Of a stretch of 64,000 nt of DNA, positions 52,804 through 61,938 are shown piece by piece; position 1 is the stretch's first letter; the number at the start of each line of letters is the position of its first letter. The notes under the pieces were generated by a model. The model was given only the letters and a program-made list of their open reading frames with translations, did not search any database and was not told the DNA's origin. The DNA lies in the NCBI RefSeq assembly GCF_900103225.1, contig NZ_FNJH01000007.1, positions 18,778 to 82,777 on the forward strand, in the 5' to 3' direction. Origin of the DNA: Pseudomonas congelans (GTDB lineage: Bacteria; Pseudomonadota; Gammaproteobacteria; Pseudomonadales; Pseudomonadaceae). The position numbers and the translations under genes were made by a program.

Positions 52804-54183
52804 GTGACTGCACTGACCCCCCTCGATACCCTCTGGCTGACCGAAGCCGTGCGCCTGCGTGAACAACAGGCCGGCGTGCTGGATGATCAGGAAGCCAATC
52901 GCCGTGCCCGCGCTGCCGGCGGCGACTTGACTGCGCGCATTACACACCGCGCCCTTGGACTGGCGGAACGCGACGGCATGCTTGCGGCGCTGCATCGCTG
53001 GAAGCAGGGCGCGCGTCTGGCGTTGATGGCGATGGCCGTGCTGGCCGTCATCAGCGGGGCAGGGCTGGCGTTCGCCGCAATGGGCGACGGGCAGGCACCG
53101 GTCAATGTGTTCTGGGCGCTGGGCAGTCTGCTGGGGCTGAACCTTGTGCTGTTGCTGACCTGGACGCTGGGCCTGATCTTCGCCGGGCGCAGTAACACCG
53201 GGCTGGGCCGGGTGTGGCTGTGGCTGAGTGAGAAACTCGCGCGTGACGCCCAGGCCGCGCAGCTCGCTCCCGCACTGGTTTTGCTGTTGCAACGCCAGCG
53301 CCTGAATCGCTGGGCGCTCGGGCTGGTGGTGCACAGCCTGTGGCTGCTGGCGTTACTCAGTGCGCTGGTGCTGCTGTTGATGCTGATGGCGACCCGACGC
53401 TACGGGTTTGTCTGGGAAACCACCATTCTGAGCAGCGATACGTTCGTCAGCCTTACCCAGACACTCGGTACGATCCCGGCCTGGCTGGGGTTCAGCGTGC
53501 CGGACGAAACCATGATCCGTGCCAGCGGCAATGGTGCGCTGAGTATCGAGAATGCGCGTCAGGCCTGGGCGGCCTGGCTGGTCGGTGTGCTGCTGGTGTA
53601 CGGCATCGTGCCGCGTCTGCTGCTGGCCGGGTTCTGCCTGTGGCGCTGGAAGCAGGGGCGGGCAGCGCTGCGCCTCGATCTGGATTTGCCTGAGTACCTT
53701 GAATTGCGTGAGCGCCTGATGCCCAGCAGCGAGCGCCTGGGTGTCAACGATGCTGAACCTGCTGCGCTGCATCAGGTGCAGTCCAGCGCAGGGATGACCG
53801 AAAGCGACGGCGCGCTGCTGGTGGCCATCGAGCTGGATGATCAGCAGGTCTGGCCGCCAGCGTTACCGTCTGGTGTTGCCGATGCAGGCGTTCTCGACAG
53901 CCGTGAGTCGCGCCACAAGCTATTGGAGCAACTGACCCAGTATCCGCCTGCGCGCATGGTGATCGCCTGCGACCCGCGCCGCTCGCCTGACCGTGGCAGT
54001 CTGGCGTTGATCGCCGAACTGGCGCGCTGCGCCGGTGCAGCGCGCATCTGGCTGCTGCCCGCGCCTGCCGGGCAGAGGCTTGACCCGGAGCGCCTCGGCG
54101 ACTGGCACCTGGCGCTGGATCAATTGCAGTTGCCGCACGCCGACAGTGCGCCCTTGAACTGGCTGGAGACAGGCCATGAATGA
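52804..54183 (+). CDS. DUF2868 membrane protein
   Basis: A 459-residue protein with a GTG start. The N-terminal part is helical and charged (1-70), followed by membrane segments near residues 75-97, 108-130, 182-198 and 255-275. A cytoplasmic C-terminal part follows that is Rossmann-like in appearance (ALLVAIELDDQQVWPP, MVIACDPRRSPDRGSLALIAELAR). It matches DUF2868, which always travels with the DUF3482 GTPase encoded next; they overlap by eight bases. Function unknown. Confidence 0.88.
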   Translation: MTALTPLDTLWLTEAVRLREQQAGVLDDQEANRRARAAGGDLTARITHRALGLAERDGMLAALHRWKQGARLALMAMAVLAVISGAGLAFAAMGDGQAPVNVFWALGSLLGLNLVLLLTWTLGLIFAGRSNTGLGRVWLWLSEKLARDAQAAQLAPALVLLLQRQRLNRWALGLVVHSLWLLALLSALVLLLMLMATRRYGFVWETTILSSDTFVSLTQTLGTIPAWLGFSVPDETMIRASGNGALSIENARQAWAAWLVGVLLVYGIVPRLLLAGFCLWRWKQGRAALRLDLDLPEYLELRERLMPSSERLGVNDAEPAALHQVQSSAGMTESDGALLVAIELDDQQVWPPALPSGVADAGVLDSRESRHKLLEQLTQYPPARMVIACDPRRSPDRGSLALIAELARCAGAARIWLLPAPAGQRLDPERLGDWHLALDQLQLPHADSAPLNWLETGHE

Positions 54184-55564
54184 AGCAGACAGCAGTCGTG
54201 CGATCAAGCTGGCGGTGGTCGGTCACACCAATGTCGGCAAGACCTCGCTGCTGCGTACCCTGACGGGCGACGTAAGTTTCGGCGAAGTGTCCCATCGTCC
54301 CAGTACGACTCGCCATGTCGAGGGCGCACGTCTTTCTGTGGACGGTGAGGCACTGGTCGAGCTGTACGACACGCCTGGCCTGGAAGACGCTATCGCGCTG
54401 CTCGATTACTTGGAGCGCCTGGACCGTCCCGGTGAGCGTCTGGACGGGCCTGCACGACTGGCGCGTTTTCTGGAGGGCAGCGAGGCACGCCAGCGTTTTG
54501 AGCAAGAGGCCAAGGTCATGCGCCAGTTGCTCGACTCGGACGCGGGGCTGTATATCATCGATGCGCGTGAGCCGGTGCTGGCCAAATACCGTGACGAGCT
54601 GGCGGTATTGGCGAGCTGTGGCAAACCACTGCTGCCGGTTCTGAATTTCGTTAGCGCGCAGCAGCACCGCGAGCCGGAGTGGCGCGAAGCGCTTTCACGT
54701 TTGGGCCTGCATGCGCTGGTGCGTTTCGACAGCGTGGCGCCACCGGAAGACGGCGGCCGTCGGCTGTATGAAAGCCTGGCGCTGTTGCTGGAAAGCGCGC
54801 GGCCGCGGCTCGAACGGCTGATTGATGATCAGGAAAAACAGCGCACAGCCAAACGCCACAGCGCTGCTCGCCTGATCGCCGAACTGCTGATTGATTGCGC
54901 AGCGTGCCGGCGCAGTGTCGAAACCACCGCCGACCAGGAGCAGCAGGCTGTGGAAGCGCTGCGCAAGGCGGTTCGGCAGCGCGAACAGCAGTGTGTTGAG
55001 GCGCTGCTCAAGCTGTATGCGTTTCGCAAGGATGATGTATCCAGCAGTGATTTGCCGTTGATGGACGGTCGTTGGGGCGATGACCTGTTCAACCCGGAAA
55101 CCCTGAAGTTGATGGGCGTGCGCGTTGGCGGCGGTGTGGCGGCTGGCGCGGCGGCCGGGGCAGGGGTCGACCTGATGGTCGGTGGCGTAACGCTGGGTGC
55201 TGCTTCGCTGGTCGGGGCGATTGCCGGTGGTGCGTTATCCACAGCGCGCAGCTACGGAGGCCGGTTGCTTGGCAAGTTCAAGGGGCGCAGAGAATTGACC
55301 GTCGACGATGCGGTACTGCGCCTGCTCGCACTGCGTCAGCGCCATTTGCTGCTGGCGCTGGGTGTCAGAGGCCACGCTGCCCTGCACAGCATCGAACTGA
55401 CCACACCGCAGGACAAGACCTGGCGCAAAGGCAAAATCCCCGAGCCGCTGTCACGCGCCCGCGCCCACCCGCAGTGGTCGACGCTCAACCCGCAGCCCAG
55501 ACCGAATCAGGGCGAGAGGCAGGAAGCAATCGATGAACTGGCTGACGTGGTGTTGCAGGATTGA
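54176..55564 (+). CDS. DUF3482 GTPase
   Basis: A 462-residue Era/dynamin-related GTPase. G1 is GHTNVGKTS from residue 16, a switch region Thr lies in RPSTTRHV, and G3 is DTPGL. A helical middle follows (coiled-coil-like, about 200-290, ATADQEQQAVEALRKAVRQREQQ). A glycine/alanine-rich hydrophobic hairpin (VGGGVAAGAAAGAGVDLMVGG, then ASLVGAIAGGALS) could insert into membranes. It pairs with the DUF2868 membrane protein. Cellular role unknown. Confidence 0.88.
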   Translation: MNEADSSRAIKLAVVGHTNVGKTSLLRTLTGDVSFGEVSHRPSTTRHVEGARLSVDGEALVELYDTPGLEDAIALLDYLERLDRPGERLDGPARLARFLEGSEARQRFEQEAKVMRQLLDSDAGLYIIDAREPVLAKYRDELAVLASCGKPLLPVLNFVSAQQHREPEWREALSRLGLHALVRFDSVAPPEDGGRRLYESLALLLESARPRLERLIDDQEKQRTAKRHSAARLIAELLIDCAACRRSVETTADQEQQAVEALRKAVRQREQQCVEALLKLYAFRKDDVSSSDLPLMDGRWGDDLFNPETLKLMGVRVGGGVAAGAAAGAGVDLMVGGVTLGAASLVGAIAGGALSTARSYGGRLLGKFKGRRELTVDDAVLRLLALRQRHLLLALGVRGHAALHSIELTTPQDKTWRKGKIPEPLSRARAHPQWSTLNPQPRPNQGERQEAIDELADVVLQD

Positions 55565-55570
55565 GCGTTG

Positions 55571-55852
55571 TCGACGCTCAAGATCGGACGCAGAGCGTCC
55601 AGAACGGCATACCGACGCAGAGCGTCGCACGATAGTTGAGGTTATCGTTCCTCACGCTCCAGCGTGGGAATGCCTGTCGTGACGCTCCGCGTCACAAATC
55701 TGCGCCGCACCGCACGCTCAAGATCGGACGCAGAGCGTCCAGAACGGCATACCGACGCAGAGCGTCGGCACGATAGTTACAGAACCCATCGTTCCGCACG
55801 CTCCAGTGTGGGAATGCCTTGCGTGACGCTCCGCGTCACAAAATCTGCGCCG
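55571..55852. repeat. Family A tandem repeats, period 140 bp
   Basis: ACGCTCAAGATCGGACGC starts at 55574 and 55714, a 140-base period, giving two copies. Each has GGACGCAGAGCGTCC, CGACGCAGAGCGTCG, CACGCTCCAGCGTG (changed to CAGTGTG in the second) and GTGACGCTCCGCGTCAC. Confidence 0.9.
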
Positions 55853-55922
55853 CACCGAACCCCGATCAGCCCCGCCATCAAACGCTTTTAAACGTACCGT
55901 TTGCCACTGAAAACTCGCTGCT

Positions 55923-55964
55923 GATTTTTTATTGATTGATCGTTCAATAAAAAATCTTTAGACT
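55923..55964 (+). promoter_or_regulatory. betI promoter with a 13-bp perfect inverted repeat (candidate BetI operator)
   Basis: GATTTTTTATTGA (55923-55935) is the exact reverse complement of TCAATAAAAAATC (55944-55956), spacer eight bases. A -35 TTGATC (55936-55941), 17-base spacing and -10 TAGACT (55959-55964) overlap it, so a dimer bound here would block polymerase. Known BetI operators are AT-rich palindromes beside betI; the assignment is by position. Confidence 0.7.
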
Positions 55965-56018
55965 GGTCTCGTCTTTTCGTTACAACGATCACTGCAGACA
56001 CCCGGGAGAATCGCGCCA

Positions 56019-56612
56019 ATGCCCAAGGTCGGAATGCAACCCATCCGCCGCCAACAGTTGATCCAGGCCACGCTGACTGCGGTCGACCAGGTCGGTATGG
56101 GCGATGCCAGCATTGCCCTCATTGCGCGACTGGCAGGCGTGTCCAACGGCATCATCAGTCACTATTTTCAGGACAAGAACGGCCTGATCGCTGCCACGAT
56201 GCGGCACCTGATGAACGCCTTGATCCAGAACGTCCGCGAACGCCGTCAGGCGCTGACCGAAGACAGCCCCAGGGCTCACCTGCAAGTGATCATCGAAGGC
56301 AACTTCGACGCCAGTCAGGTCAGCGGCCCGGCCATGAAAACCTGGCTGGCCTTCTGGGCGACCAGCATGCATCACCCCTCGCTGCACCGATTGCAGCGTA
56401 TCAACGACCACCGTTTGTATTCGAACCTGTGCTGTCAGTTCCGCCGCACCTTGCCACTGGAACAGGCACGCAGCGCCGCCCGCGGGCTGGCAGCCCTGAT
56501 AGACGGGTTGTGGCTGAGAGGCGCGCTGTCAGGCGATGCATTCGACACCGAGCAAGCGCAACGGATCGCTTACGAGTACATGGATTTTCAATTGGCGAAA
56601 TCGGCGAGCTGA
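56019..56612 (+). CDS. betI: TetR-type repressor BetI
   Basis: A 197-residue repressor of choline oxidation genes that responds to choline. The N-terminal sequence MPKVGMQPIRRQQLIQATLTAVDQVG and helix-turn-helix IARLAGVSNGIISHYFQDKNGLIAATMRHL are diagnostic. The C-terminal helices have GLAALIDGLWLRGALSG. It is the first gene of betI-betB-betA, with an operator-like palindrome overlapping the predicted promoter. No choline transporter gene is in the window next to it. Confidence 0.96.
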   Translation: MPKVGMQPIRRQQLIQATLTAVDQVGMGDASIALIARLAGVSNGIISHYFQDKNGLIAATMRHLMNALIQNVRERRQALTEDSPRAHLQVIIEGNFDASQVSGPAMKTWLAFWATSMHHPSLHRLQRINDHRLYSNLCCQFRRTLPLEQARSAARGLAALIDGLWLRGALSGDAFDTEQAQRIAYEYMDFQLAKSAS

Positions 56613-56713
56613 GGCTTTCGAAGCCCTCACCGAACGACTGTATGAGCCTGTTGCCGGACAAACCCGGCACACTGAAATCAGTCATCGCCCCCCACTGAAT
56701 TTGCGAGGACTTT

Positions 56714-58186
56714 ATGGCCCGTTTTGAACTGCAGAAACTTTACATCGATGGCGGTTATGTCGATGCCAGCAACCCTGAAACCTTCGATGCCATCAACCCG
56801 GCGAACGGCGAAGTCCTGGCGCAGATCCAGCGCGCTGGCAAGGACGATGTCGAGCGTGCCGTTGTCGCTGCCGAAAAGGGCCAGAAAATCTGGGCCGCCA
56901 TGACTGCGGTCGAGCGTTCGCGCATTCTGCGCCGTGCCGTCGACATCCTGCGTGAGCGCAACGATGAACTGGCCGCTCTGGAAACACTGGACACCGGCAA
57001 GGCCATCTCCGAAACCCGCTACGTGGATATCGTGACCGGCGCCGATGTGCTGGAGTACTACGCAGGTCTGGTGCCGGCCATCGAAGGCGAGCAGATCCCG
57101 TTGCGCGACTCTTCATTTGTGTACACCCGCCGCGAACCGCTGGGTGTGGTAGCCGGTATTGGCGCTTGGAACTACCCGATCCAGATCGCACTGTGGAAAT
57201 CCGCCCCGGCGCTGGCGGCGGGTAATGCGATGATCTTCAAGCCGAGTGAAGTCACTTCGCTGACCACTCTGAAGCTGGCAGAAATCTACACCGAGGCGGG
57301 CGTACCGAACGGCGTATTCAACGTGCTGACCGGCAGCGGCCGTGAAGTTGGCACCTGGATCACAGAGCACCCGCGCATCGAGAAAGTCTCCTTCACAGGC
57401 GGTACCGACACCGGCAAGAAAGTCATGGCCAGCGCCTCGAGCTCGTCGCTCAAGGAAGTGACCATGGAACTGGGCGGCAAGTCACCGCTGATCGTGTTTG
57501 ACGACGCCGATCTGGACCGTGCCGCCGACATCGCGATGATGGCCAACTTCTACAGCTCCGGTCAGGTCTGCACCAACGGCACCCGCGTGTTCGTGCCGAA
57601 CGGCCTGAAGGCCGAGTTCGAAGCGAAGATCCTCGAGCGTGTGAAGCGCATTCGCGCCGGCAACCCTGAAGACGAGAACATCAATTTCGGCCCGCTGGTC
57701 AGCTTCGAGCACATGGAAAGCGTGCTGGGCTATATCGCCAAGGGCAAAGAGCAGGGCGCACGTCTGTTGTGCGGCGGCGATCGCTTGACTGGCGGTGTGT
57801 TCGACAAGGGCGCGTTCGTTGCGCCGACCGTGTTCACCGACTGCACCGACGAGATGACCATCGTGCGTGAAGAAATCTTCGGCCCGGTGATGAGCATCCT
57901 CGGTTACGACAGCGAAGATGAAGTGGTGCGCCGCGCCAACGATACCGACTTCGGTCTGGCTGCAGGCATCGTGACCCGCGACCTGAACCGTGCCCACCGC
58001 GTGATTCATCTGCTGGAAGCCGGTATCTGCTGGATCAACGCCTGGGGCGAGTCGGCGGCACAAATGCCGGTCGGCGGTTACAAGCAGTCGGGCGTCGGTC
58101 GTGAGAACGGCATCAGTTCGCTGGCCCAGTACACGCGCATCAAGTCGGTACAGATCGAACTGGGCGATTACGCCTCGGTTTTCTAA
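56714..58186 (+). CDS. betB: Betaine aldehyde dehydrogenase
   Basis: A 490-residue NAD(P)-dependent enzyme converting betaine aldehyde to glycine betaine. The catalytic Cys is C286 in SGQVCTNGTRVFVP; the general base Glu lies in TMELGGKSPLIVFDDADLD. Cofactor motif SFTGGTDTGKKVM and C-terminal CWINAWGESAAQMPVGGYKQSG match the pseudomonad BetB family, whose length is the same. Second gene of the operon. Confidence 0.97.
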   Translation: MARFELQKLYIDGGYVDASNPETFDAINPANGEVLAQIQRAGKDDVERAVVAAEKGQKIWAAMTAVERSRILRRAVDILRERNDELAALETLDTGKAISETRYVDIVTGADVLEYYAGLVPAIEGEQIPLRDSSFVYTRREPLGVVAGIGAWNYPIQIALWKSAPALAAGNAMIFKPSEVTSLTTLKLAEIYTEAGVPNGVFNVLTGSGREVGTWITEHPRIEKVSFTGGTDTGKKVMASASSSSLKEVTMELGGKSPLIVFDDADLDRAADIAMMANFYSSGQVCTNGTRVFVPNGLKAEFEAKILERVKRIRAGNPEDENINFGPLVSFEHMESVLGYIAKGKEQGARLLCGGDRLTGGVFDKGAFVAPTVFTDCTDEMTIVREEIFGPVMSILGYDSEDEVVRRANDTDFGLAAGIVTRDLNRAHRVIHLLEAGICWINAWGESAAQMPVGGYKQSGVGRENGISSLAQYTRIKSVQIELGDYASVF

Positions 58187-58326
58187 ACACGGTTTCAGTG
58201 GCACGCGGCAGGCCTCAAGCAGACGCACTCAAAAGACGCCTGCCGCACCCCATTTTCACGAGTATCGCCTGGCTGCTTCTGCTTGCGGCCAAGGCTTGAA
58301 ACTCGCAGCTCTATGAGGGAGCCTCT

Positions 58327-60033
58327 ATGACGACTCAATCCGAATACGACTACATCATCATTGGTGCCGGCTCGGCCGGTAACACCTTGGCAGCCCGCCT
58401 CACCGAAGACGCAGGCGTCACCGTTCTGCTGCTCGAAGCCGGTGGCCCGGACTACCGTCTGGATTTCCGTACCCAGATGCCTGCCGCCCTGGCATTCCCG
58501 CTGCAGGGCCGTCGCTACAACTGGGCCTACGAGACCGAGCCAGAGCCGCACATGAACAACCGCCGGATGGAATGCGGTCGCGGTAAAGGTCTGGGCGGCT
58601 CATCGCTGATCAACGGCATGTGCTATATCCGCGGCAACGCGATGGACTATGACGGCTGGGCCAAGGAGCCGGGTCTCGAAGACTGGAGCTACCTCGACTG
58701 CCTGCCGTACTTCCGCAAGGCCGAAACCCGCGACATCGGCCCGAATGATTACCACGGTGGTGAAGGTCCGGTCAGCGTTGCAACGCCAAAGGCGGGCAAC
58801 AATCCGCTGTTTCACGCGATGGTCGAGGCGGGCGTGCAAGCCGGTTTCCCGCGCACTGACGACCTCAACGGTTATCAGCAGGAAGGTTTCGGTCCGATGG
58901 ACCGCACCGTGACGCCTAACGGTCGTCGCGCCAGTACCGCCCGTGGTTATCTGGACGAGGCCAAGAAGCGCCCGACCCTGACCATCGTCACTCACGCACT
59001 GACCGACCGCATCCTGTTCGAAGACAAGCGCGCCGTTGGCGTGGCGTACCTGGTGGGCGACAGCGACACCCGCATCCAGGCCCGTGCCCGCAAGGAAGTG
59101 CTGCTATGTGGCGGCGCGATCGCTTCGCCACAGATTCTCCAGCGTTCCGGCGTCGGCCCGGCCGAGGTGCTGAACAAACTGGATATTCCGGTGGTTCATG
59201 ACCTGCCGGGCGTTGGCCAGAACCTTCAGGATCACCTGGAGATGTACCTGCAGTACGCCTGCACCCAGCCGGTGTCGCTGTATCCTTCGCTGAAGTGGTG
59301 GAACCAGCCTGCCATCGGTGCCGAGTGGATGTTCCTCGGTACAGGTATCGGTGCGAGCAACCAGTTTGAAGCCGGTGGTTTCATTCGCTCCAGTGAAGCG
59401 TTCGAATGGCCGAACATTCAGTACCACTTCCTGCCGGTTGCGATTAACTACAACGGCACCAAGGGCGTTCAGGAGCATGGTTTCCAGGCTCACGTCGGCT
59501 CCATGCGTTCTCCGAGCCGTGGTCGTGTGCAGGTCAAATCCAAAGACCCGCGCGAGTACCCGAGCATCCTGTTCAACTACATGGCCAGCGAGCAGGATTG
59601 GCAGGAGTTTCGCGATGGCATCCGCCTGACTCGCGAGATCATGCAGCAACCGGCACTGGACCCATACCGTGGCCGCGAAATCAGCCCCGGCATCGACGTG
59701 CAGTCCGATGAGGCGCTGGACCAGTTCGTGCGTGAGCATGCCGAAACGGCTTATCACCCGTCCTGCTCGTGCAAGATGGGCACCGACGAAATGGCGGTTG
59801 TCGATGGCCAGGGTCGTGTGCATGGCCTGCAAAGCCTGCGCGTGGTCGATGCCTCGATCATGCCGATCATCACCACCGGTAACCTGAATGCACCGACGAT
59901 CATGATCGCCGAGAAAATCGCCGACAAGATCCGCGGTCGCCAGCCGCTGCCACGCAGCACTGCCGACTACTTCGTCGCAGGCGACAAGCCAGCGCGCGGC
60001 AAGCCGCTGCGCGAGATCAGCCACCAGGCCTGA
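58327..60033 (+). CDS. betA: Choline dehydrogenase
   Basis: A 568-residue membrane-associated FAD enzyme of the GMC family oxidising choline to betaine aldehyde. The N-terminal FAD motif YIIIGAGSAGNTLAARL and LLLEAGG are followed by GRGKGLGGSSLINGMCYIRGN (GMC signature 1). GAIASPQILQRSGVG is signature 2. The C-terminal catalytic His is H477 in YHPSCSCKMG; VVDASIMPIITTGNLNAPTIMIAEK closes the FAD site. GGGAGCCTCT precedes ATG 58327. Confidence 0.97.
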   Translation: MTTQSEYDYIIIGAGSAGNTLAARLTEDAGVTVLLLEAGGPDYRLDFRTQMPAALAFPLQGRRYNWAYETEPEPHMNNRRMECGRGKGLGGSSLINGMCYIRGNAMDYDGWAKEPGLEDWSYLDCLPYFRKAETRDIGPNDYHGGEGPVSVATPKAGNNPLFHAMVEAGVQAGFPRTDDLNGYQQEGFGPMDRTVTPNGRRASTARGYLDEAKKRPTLTIVTHALTDRILFEDKRAVGVAYLVGDSDTRIQARARKEVLLCGGAIASPQILQRSGVGPAEVLNKLDIPVVHDLPGVGQNLQDHLEMYLQYACTQPVSLYPSLKWWNQPAIGAEWMFLGTGIGASNQFEAGGFIRSSEAFEWPNIQYHFLPVAINYNGTKGVQEHGFQAHVGSMRSPSRGRVQVKSKDPREYPSILFNYMASEQDWQEFRDGIRLTREIMQQPALDPYRGREISPGIDVQSDEALDQFVREHAETAYHPSCSCKMGTDEMAVVDGQGRVHGLQSLRVVDASIMPIITTGNLNAPTIMIAEKIADKIRGRQPLPRSTADYFVAGDKPARGKPLREISHQA

Positions 60034-60043
60034 TCTGCCGACC

Positions 60044-60066
60044 AGGCGTCCTCCCGGGACGCCTTT
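60044..60066 (+). terminator. Terminator-like hairpin after betA
   Basis: AGGCGTCC (60044-60051) pairs with GGACGCCT (60057-60064), five-base loop, followed by a weak T-rich tail TTTCGTT. Confidence 0.7.
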
Positions 60067-60070
60067 CGTT

Positions 60071-60212
60071 GTGCATGCTCCAGTGTGGAATGCATTTCGC
60101 ACTGGAGCACTGGCACGGTAGTTACAAGATTCTCGTTCCTCACGCTCCAGTGTGGGAATGCATTTCCCGACGCTCCGCGCCGCAATGGATGCGGAGCATG
60201 GGTACGAGCGCC
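60071..60212. repeat. Family A repeat, partly decayed
   Basis: CTCACGCTCCAGTGTGGGAATGC, GACGCTCCGCG and GGAGCATGGGTACGA are recognisable, with a second shorter copy (GCTCCAGTGTGGAATGC) at the left end. The central palindrome CACGCTCCAGTGTG carries a mismatch. Confidence 0.8.
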
Positions 60213-60277
60213 CACTCGACTCAGACCCTTCTCCCGACAGACGCGAATTGCCACTACCCCTCCGCTCTGCCACAATC

Positions 60278-60296
60278 GCGAATGATTCTCTTTAGT
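60278..60296 (+). promoter_or_regulatory. Fur-box-like site upstream of the ECF sigma gene
   Basis: AATGATTCTCTTTAG lies within a 19-mer matching 12 of 19 positions of the Fur consensus, about 25 bases before the sigma gene. Such sites are usual before FecI-type sigma genes. Confidence 0.6.
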
Positions 60297-60321
60297 TAGA
60301 ACTTTCTCATCGAGGCCATTC

Positions 60322-60840
60322 GTGTCGTCAGTCCCAAGCACTCATAGCGAGATCGTTGGTGCGCTGTATCGCGATCATCGCGGCTGGCTGCTGGCCTGGC
60401 TCAGACGCAATGTCGCCTGCCCGCAACGTGCTCAGGATTTGAGTCAGGACACGTTCGTGCGCTTGCTGGGGCGCCATGAATTGCTTGCGCCCAGAGAACC
60501 GCGTGCGTTCCTGGCAACCGTCGCCAAAGGGTTGATGTTCGACCACTTCCGACGTGCTGCGCTGGAGCAGGCCTACCTCGGGGAATTGATGCAGGTGCCC
60601 GAGGCCGAGCAGCCCTCTCCGGAAGAGCAGATGCTGATTCTGGAAGACCTCAAGGCCATCGACCGCATGCTCGGTACCCTGTCCAGCAAGGCGCGGGCAG
60701 CCTTTCTGTACAGTCGCCTCGACGCGATGGGGCACGCTGAAATTGCCGAGCGACTGGGCGTTTCGGTCTCGCGTGTCAGGCAATACCTGGCTCAGGCCAT
60801 GCGTCAGTGCTACGTGGCGCTTTACGGTGAGCCAACGTGA
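60322..60840 (+). CDS. FecI-type ECF sigma factor
   Basis: A 172-residue extracytoplasmic-function sigma factor with GTG start. Region 2: YRDHRGWLLAWLRRNVACPQRAQDLSQDTFVRLL and FLATVAKGLMFDHFRR. Region 4: LEDLKAIDRMLGTLSSKARAAFLYSRLDAMGHAEIAERLGVSVSRVRQYLAQAM. This matches the iron-starvation (FecI/FpvI) group, which switches on a TonB-dependent siderophore receptor. It overlaps the FecR gene by four bases and has a Fur-box-like site upstream. Confidence 0.93.
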   Translation: MSSVPSTHSEIVGALYRDHRGWLLAWLRRNVACPQRAQDLSQDTFVRLLGRHELLAPREPRAFLATVAKGLMFDHFRRAALEQAYLGELMQVPEAEQPSPEEQMLILEDLKAIDRMLGTLSSKARAAFLYSRLDAMGHAEIAERLGVSVSRVRQYLAQAMRQCYVALYGEPT

Positions 60841-61817
60841 ACACCAGACCGGTCTCTGCCCGAGTGCTCGATGCGGCCATCGAGTGGCAACTGAACATGG
60901 ACAGCAACGGCGGCAATGACGTCGAGCTAGCGCGCTGGCTGGCCGCCGACGAAGAGCATGCCCGGGCCTGGAGCCAGTTGGGCATGGTCAATCAGCGCTT
61001 TGCTTTGCCCGCAGGTCCGGCACGCAAGGCATTGCAACAGTCACCGGGTGCCCTGCGACACAGTTTGCGCAAGCTCGGTGGCGGTCTGGCCGGAGTGTTC
61101 ATGGCCTTGGGCCTGGCATTGTTCGTCGGCGACCGCTATCTGCCGATAGATTACTGGCTTGCCGACCAGCGCACCGCCACCGGTGAACAGCGCGACGTGC
61201 GTCTGGCGGACAACACGCTGATTCGCCTAAACACCCACAGCGCAATCGATGTGCGCTTCGATGCGCAGCAACGTCGGGTCATTCTGCAGGACGGTGAAAT
61301 ACTGGTGCAGACCGGCGATCATGACGACCCGCGGCCCTTCATCGTCGAGACAGCGGATGGAAAGATGCGCGCCCTGGGTACGCGTTTTCTGGTCCGACGC
61401 GAGTCCGATGGAACACTGCTTAGCGTGTTGCAATCGGCGGTTGTCGCCGACCCGCGCAACGCCTCTGGTGAACAGGTTTTGCGCGAGGGCCAACAGGTTC
61501 TGCTGACCCGCAACGGACTTGGCCCTTTGCTTGGCCTGCCTTCCGGCGTCGACGCCTGGACGCGCGGCATGCTGGTGGTGGACAACGCGCGACTGGCAGA
61601 CATGCTCGCTGAACTGGGGCGTTACCGGACAGGACACCTGGGCGTCGACCCGAAGGTGGCTGATTTGCGGGTGACCGGCACCTTCCCGTTGAAAGACACC
61701 GACCTGGCGCTCAAGGCGCTGCTGCCGACCTTGCCCGTGCAGATAGAGCAGCACACCGCGTGGTGGGTGTCCGTGCTGCCCAGGGATCAACAGCCCGGTA
61801 ATCCGGCAAAACTCTGA
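60837..61817 (+). CDS. FecR family anti-sigma/sensor protein
   Basis: A 326-residue inner-membrane regulator. The N-terminal DUF4880 domain (LDAAIEWQLNMDSNGGNDVELARWLAADEEHARAWSQL) binds the sigma factor. One membrane segment lies near residues 80-100 (GVFMALGLALFVG). The periplasmic FecR domain follows (RDVRLADNTLIRLNTHSAIDVRF, DGEILVQTG), and the C-terminus (LGRYRTGHLGVDPKVADLRVTGTFPL) normally contacts the receptor signalling domain. It pairs with the overlapping sigma gene. No TonB-dependent receptor follows, which is unusual. Confidence 0.93.
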   Translation: MNTRPVSARVLDAAIEWQLNMDSNGGNDVELARWLAADEEHARAWSQLGMVNQRFALPAGPARKALQQSPGALRHSLRKLGGGLAGVFMALGLALFVGDRYLPIDYWLADQRTATGEQRDVRLADNTLIRLNTHSAIDVRFDAQQRRVILQDGEILVQTGDHDDPRPFIVETADGKMRALGTRFLVRRESDGTLLSVLQSAVVADPRNASGEQVLREGQQVLLTRNGLGPLLGLPSGVDAWTRGMLVVDNARLADMLAELGRYRTGHLGVDPKVADLRVTGTFPLKDTDLALKALLPTLPVQIEQHTAWWVSVLPRDQQPGNPAKL

Positions 61818-61938
61818 AACATACCCGTTCATGCAGACAGCGGATCGCCCTGACACTTTTTCGGTTTCGAGCGGCTTAGTCTTACAAGTCATTTCGGGGA
61901 CGCGCTCAGCGCTGCGTCTCTTCGTCTGTGGATAAACC

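Larger units (their letters stand above)
55565..56018. other. Repeat-rich gap and betI control region
   Basis: A 454-base region. The first 285 bases are family A repeats; the last 150 contain the AT-rich betI promoter and operator region described separately. No gene is seen. Confidence 0.7.
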
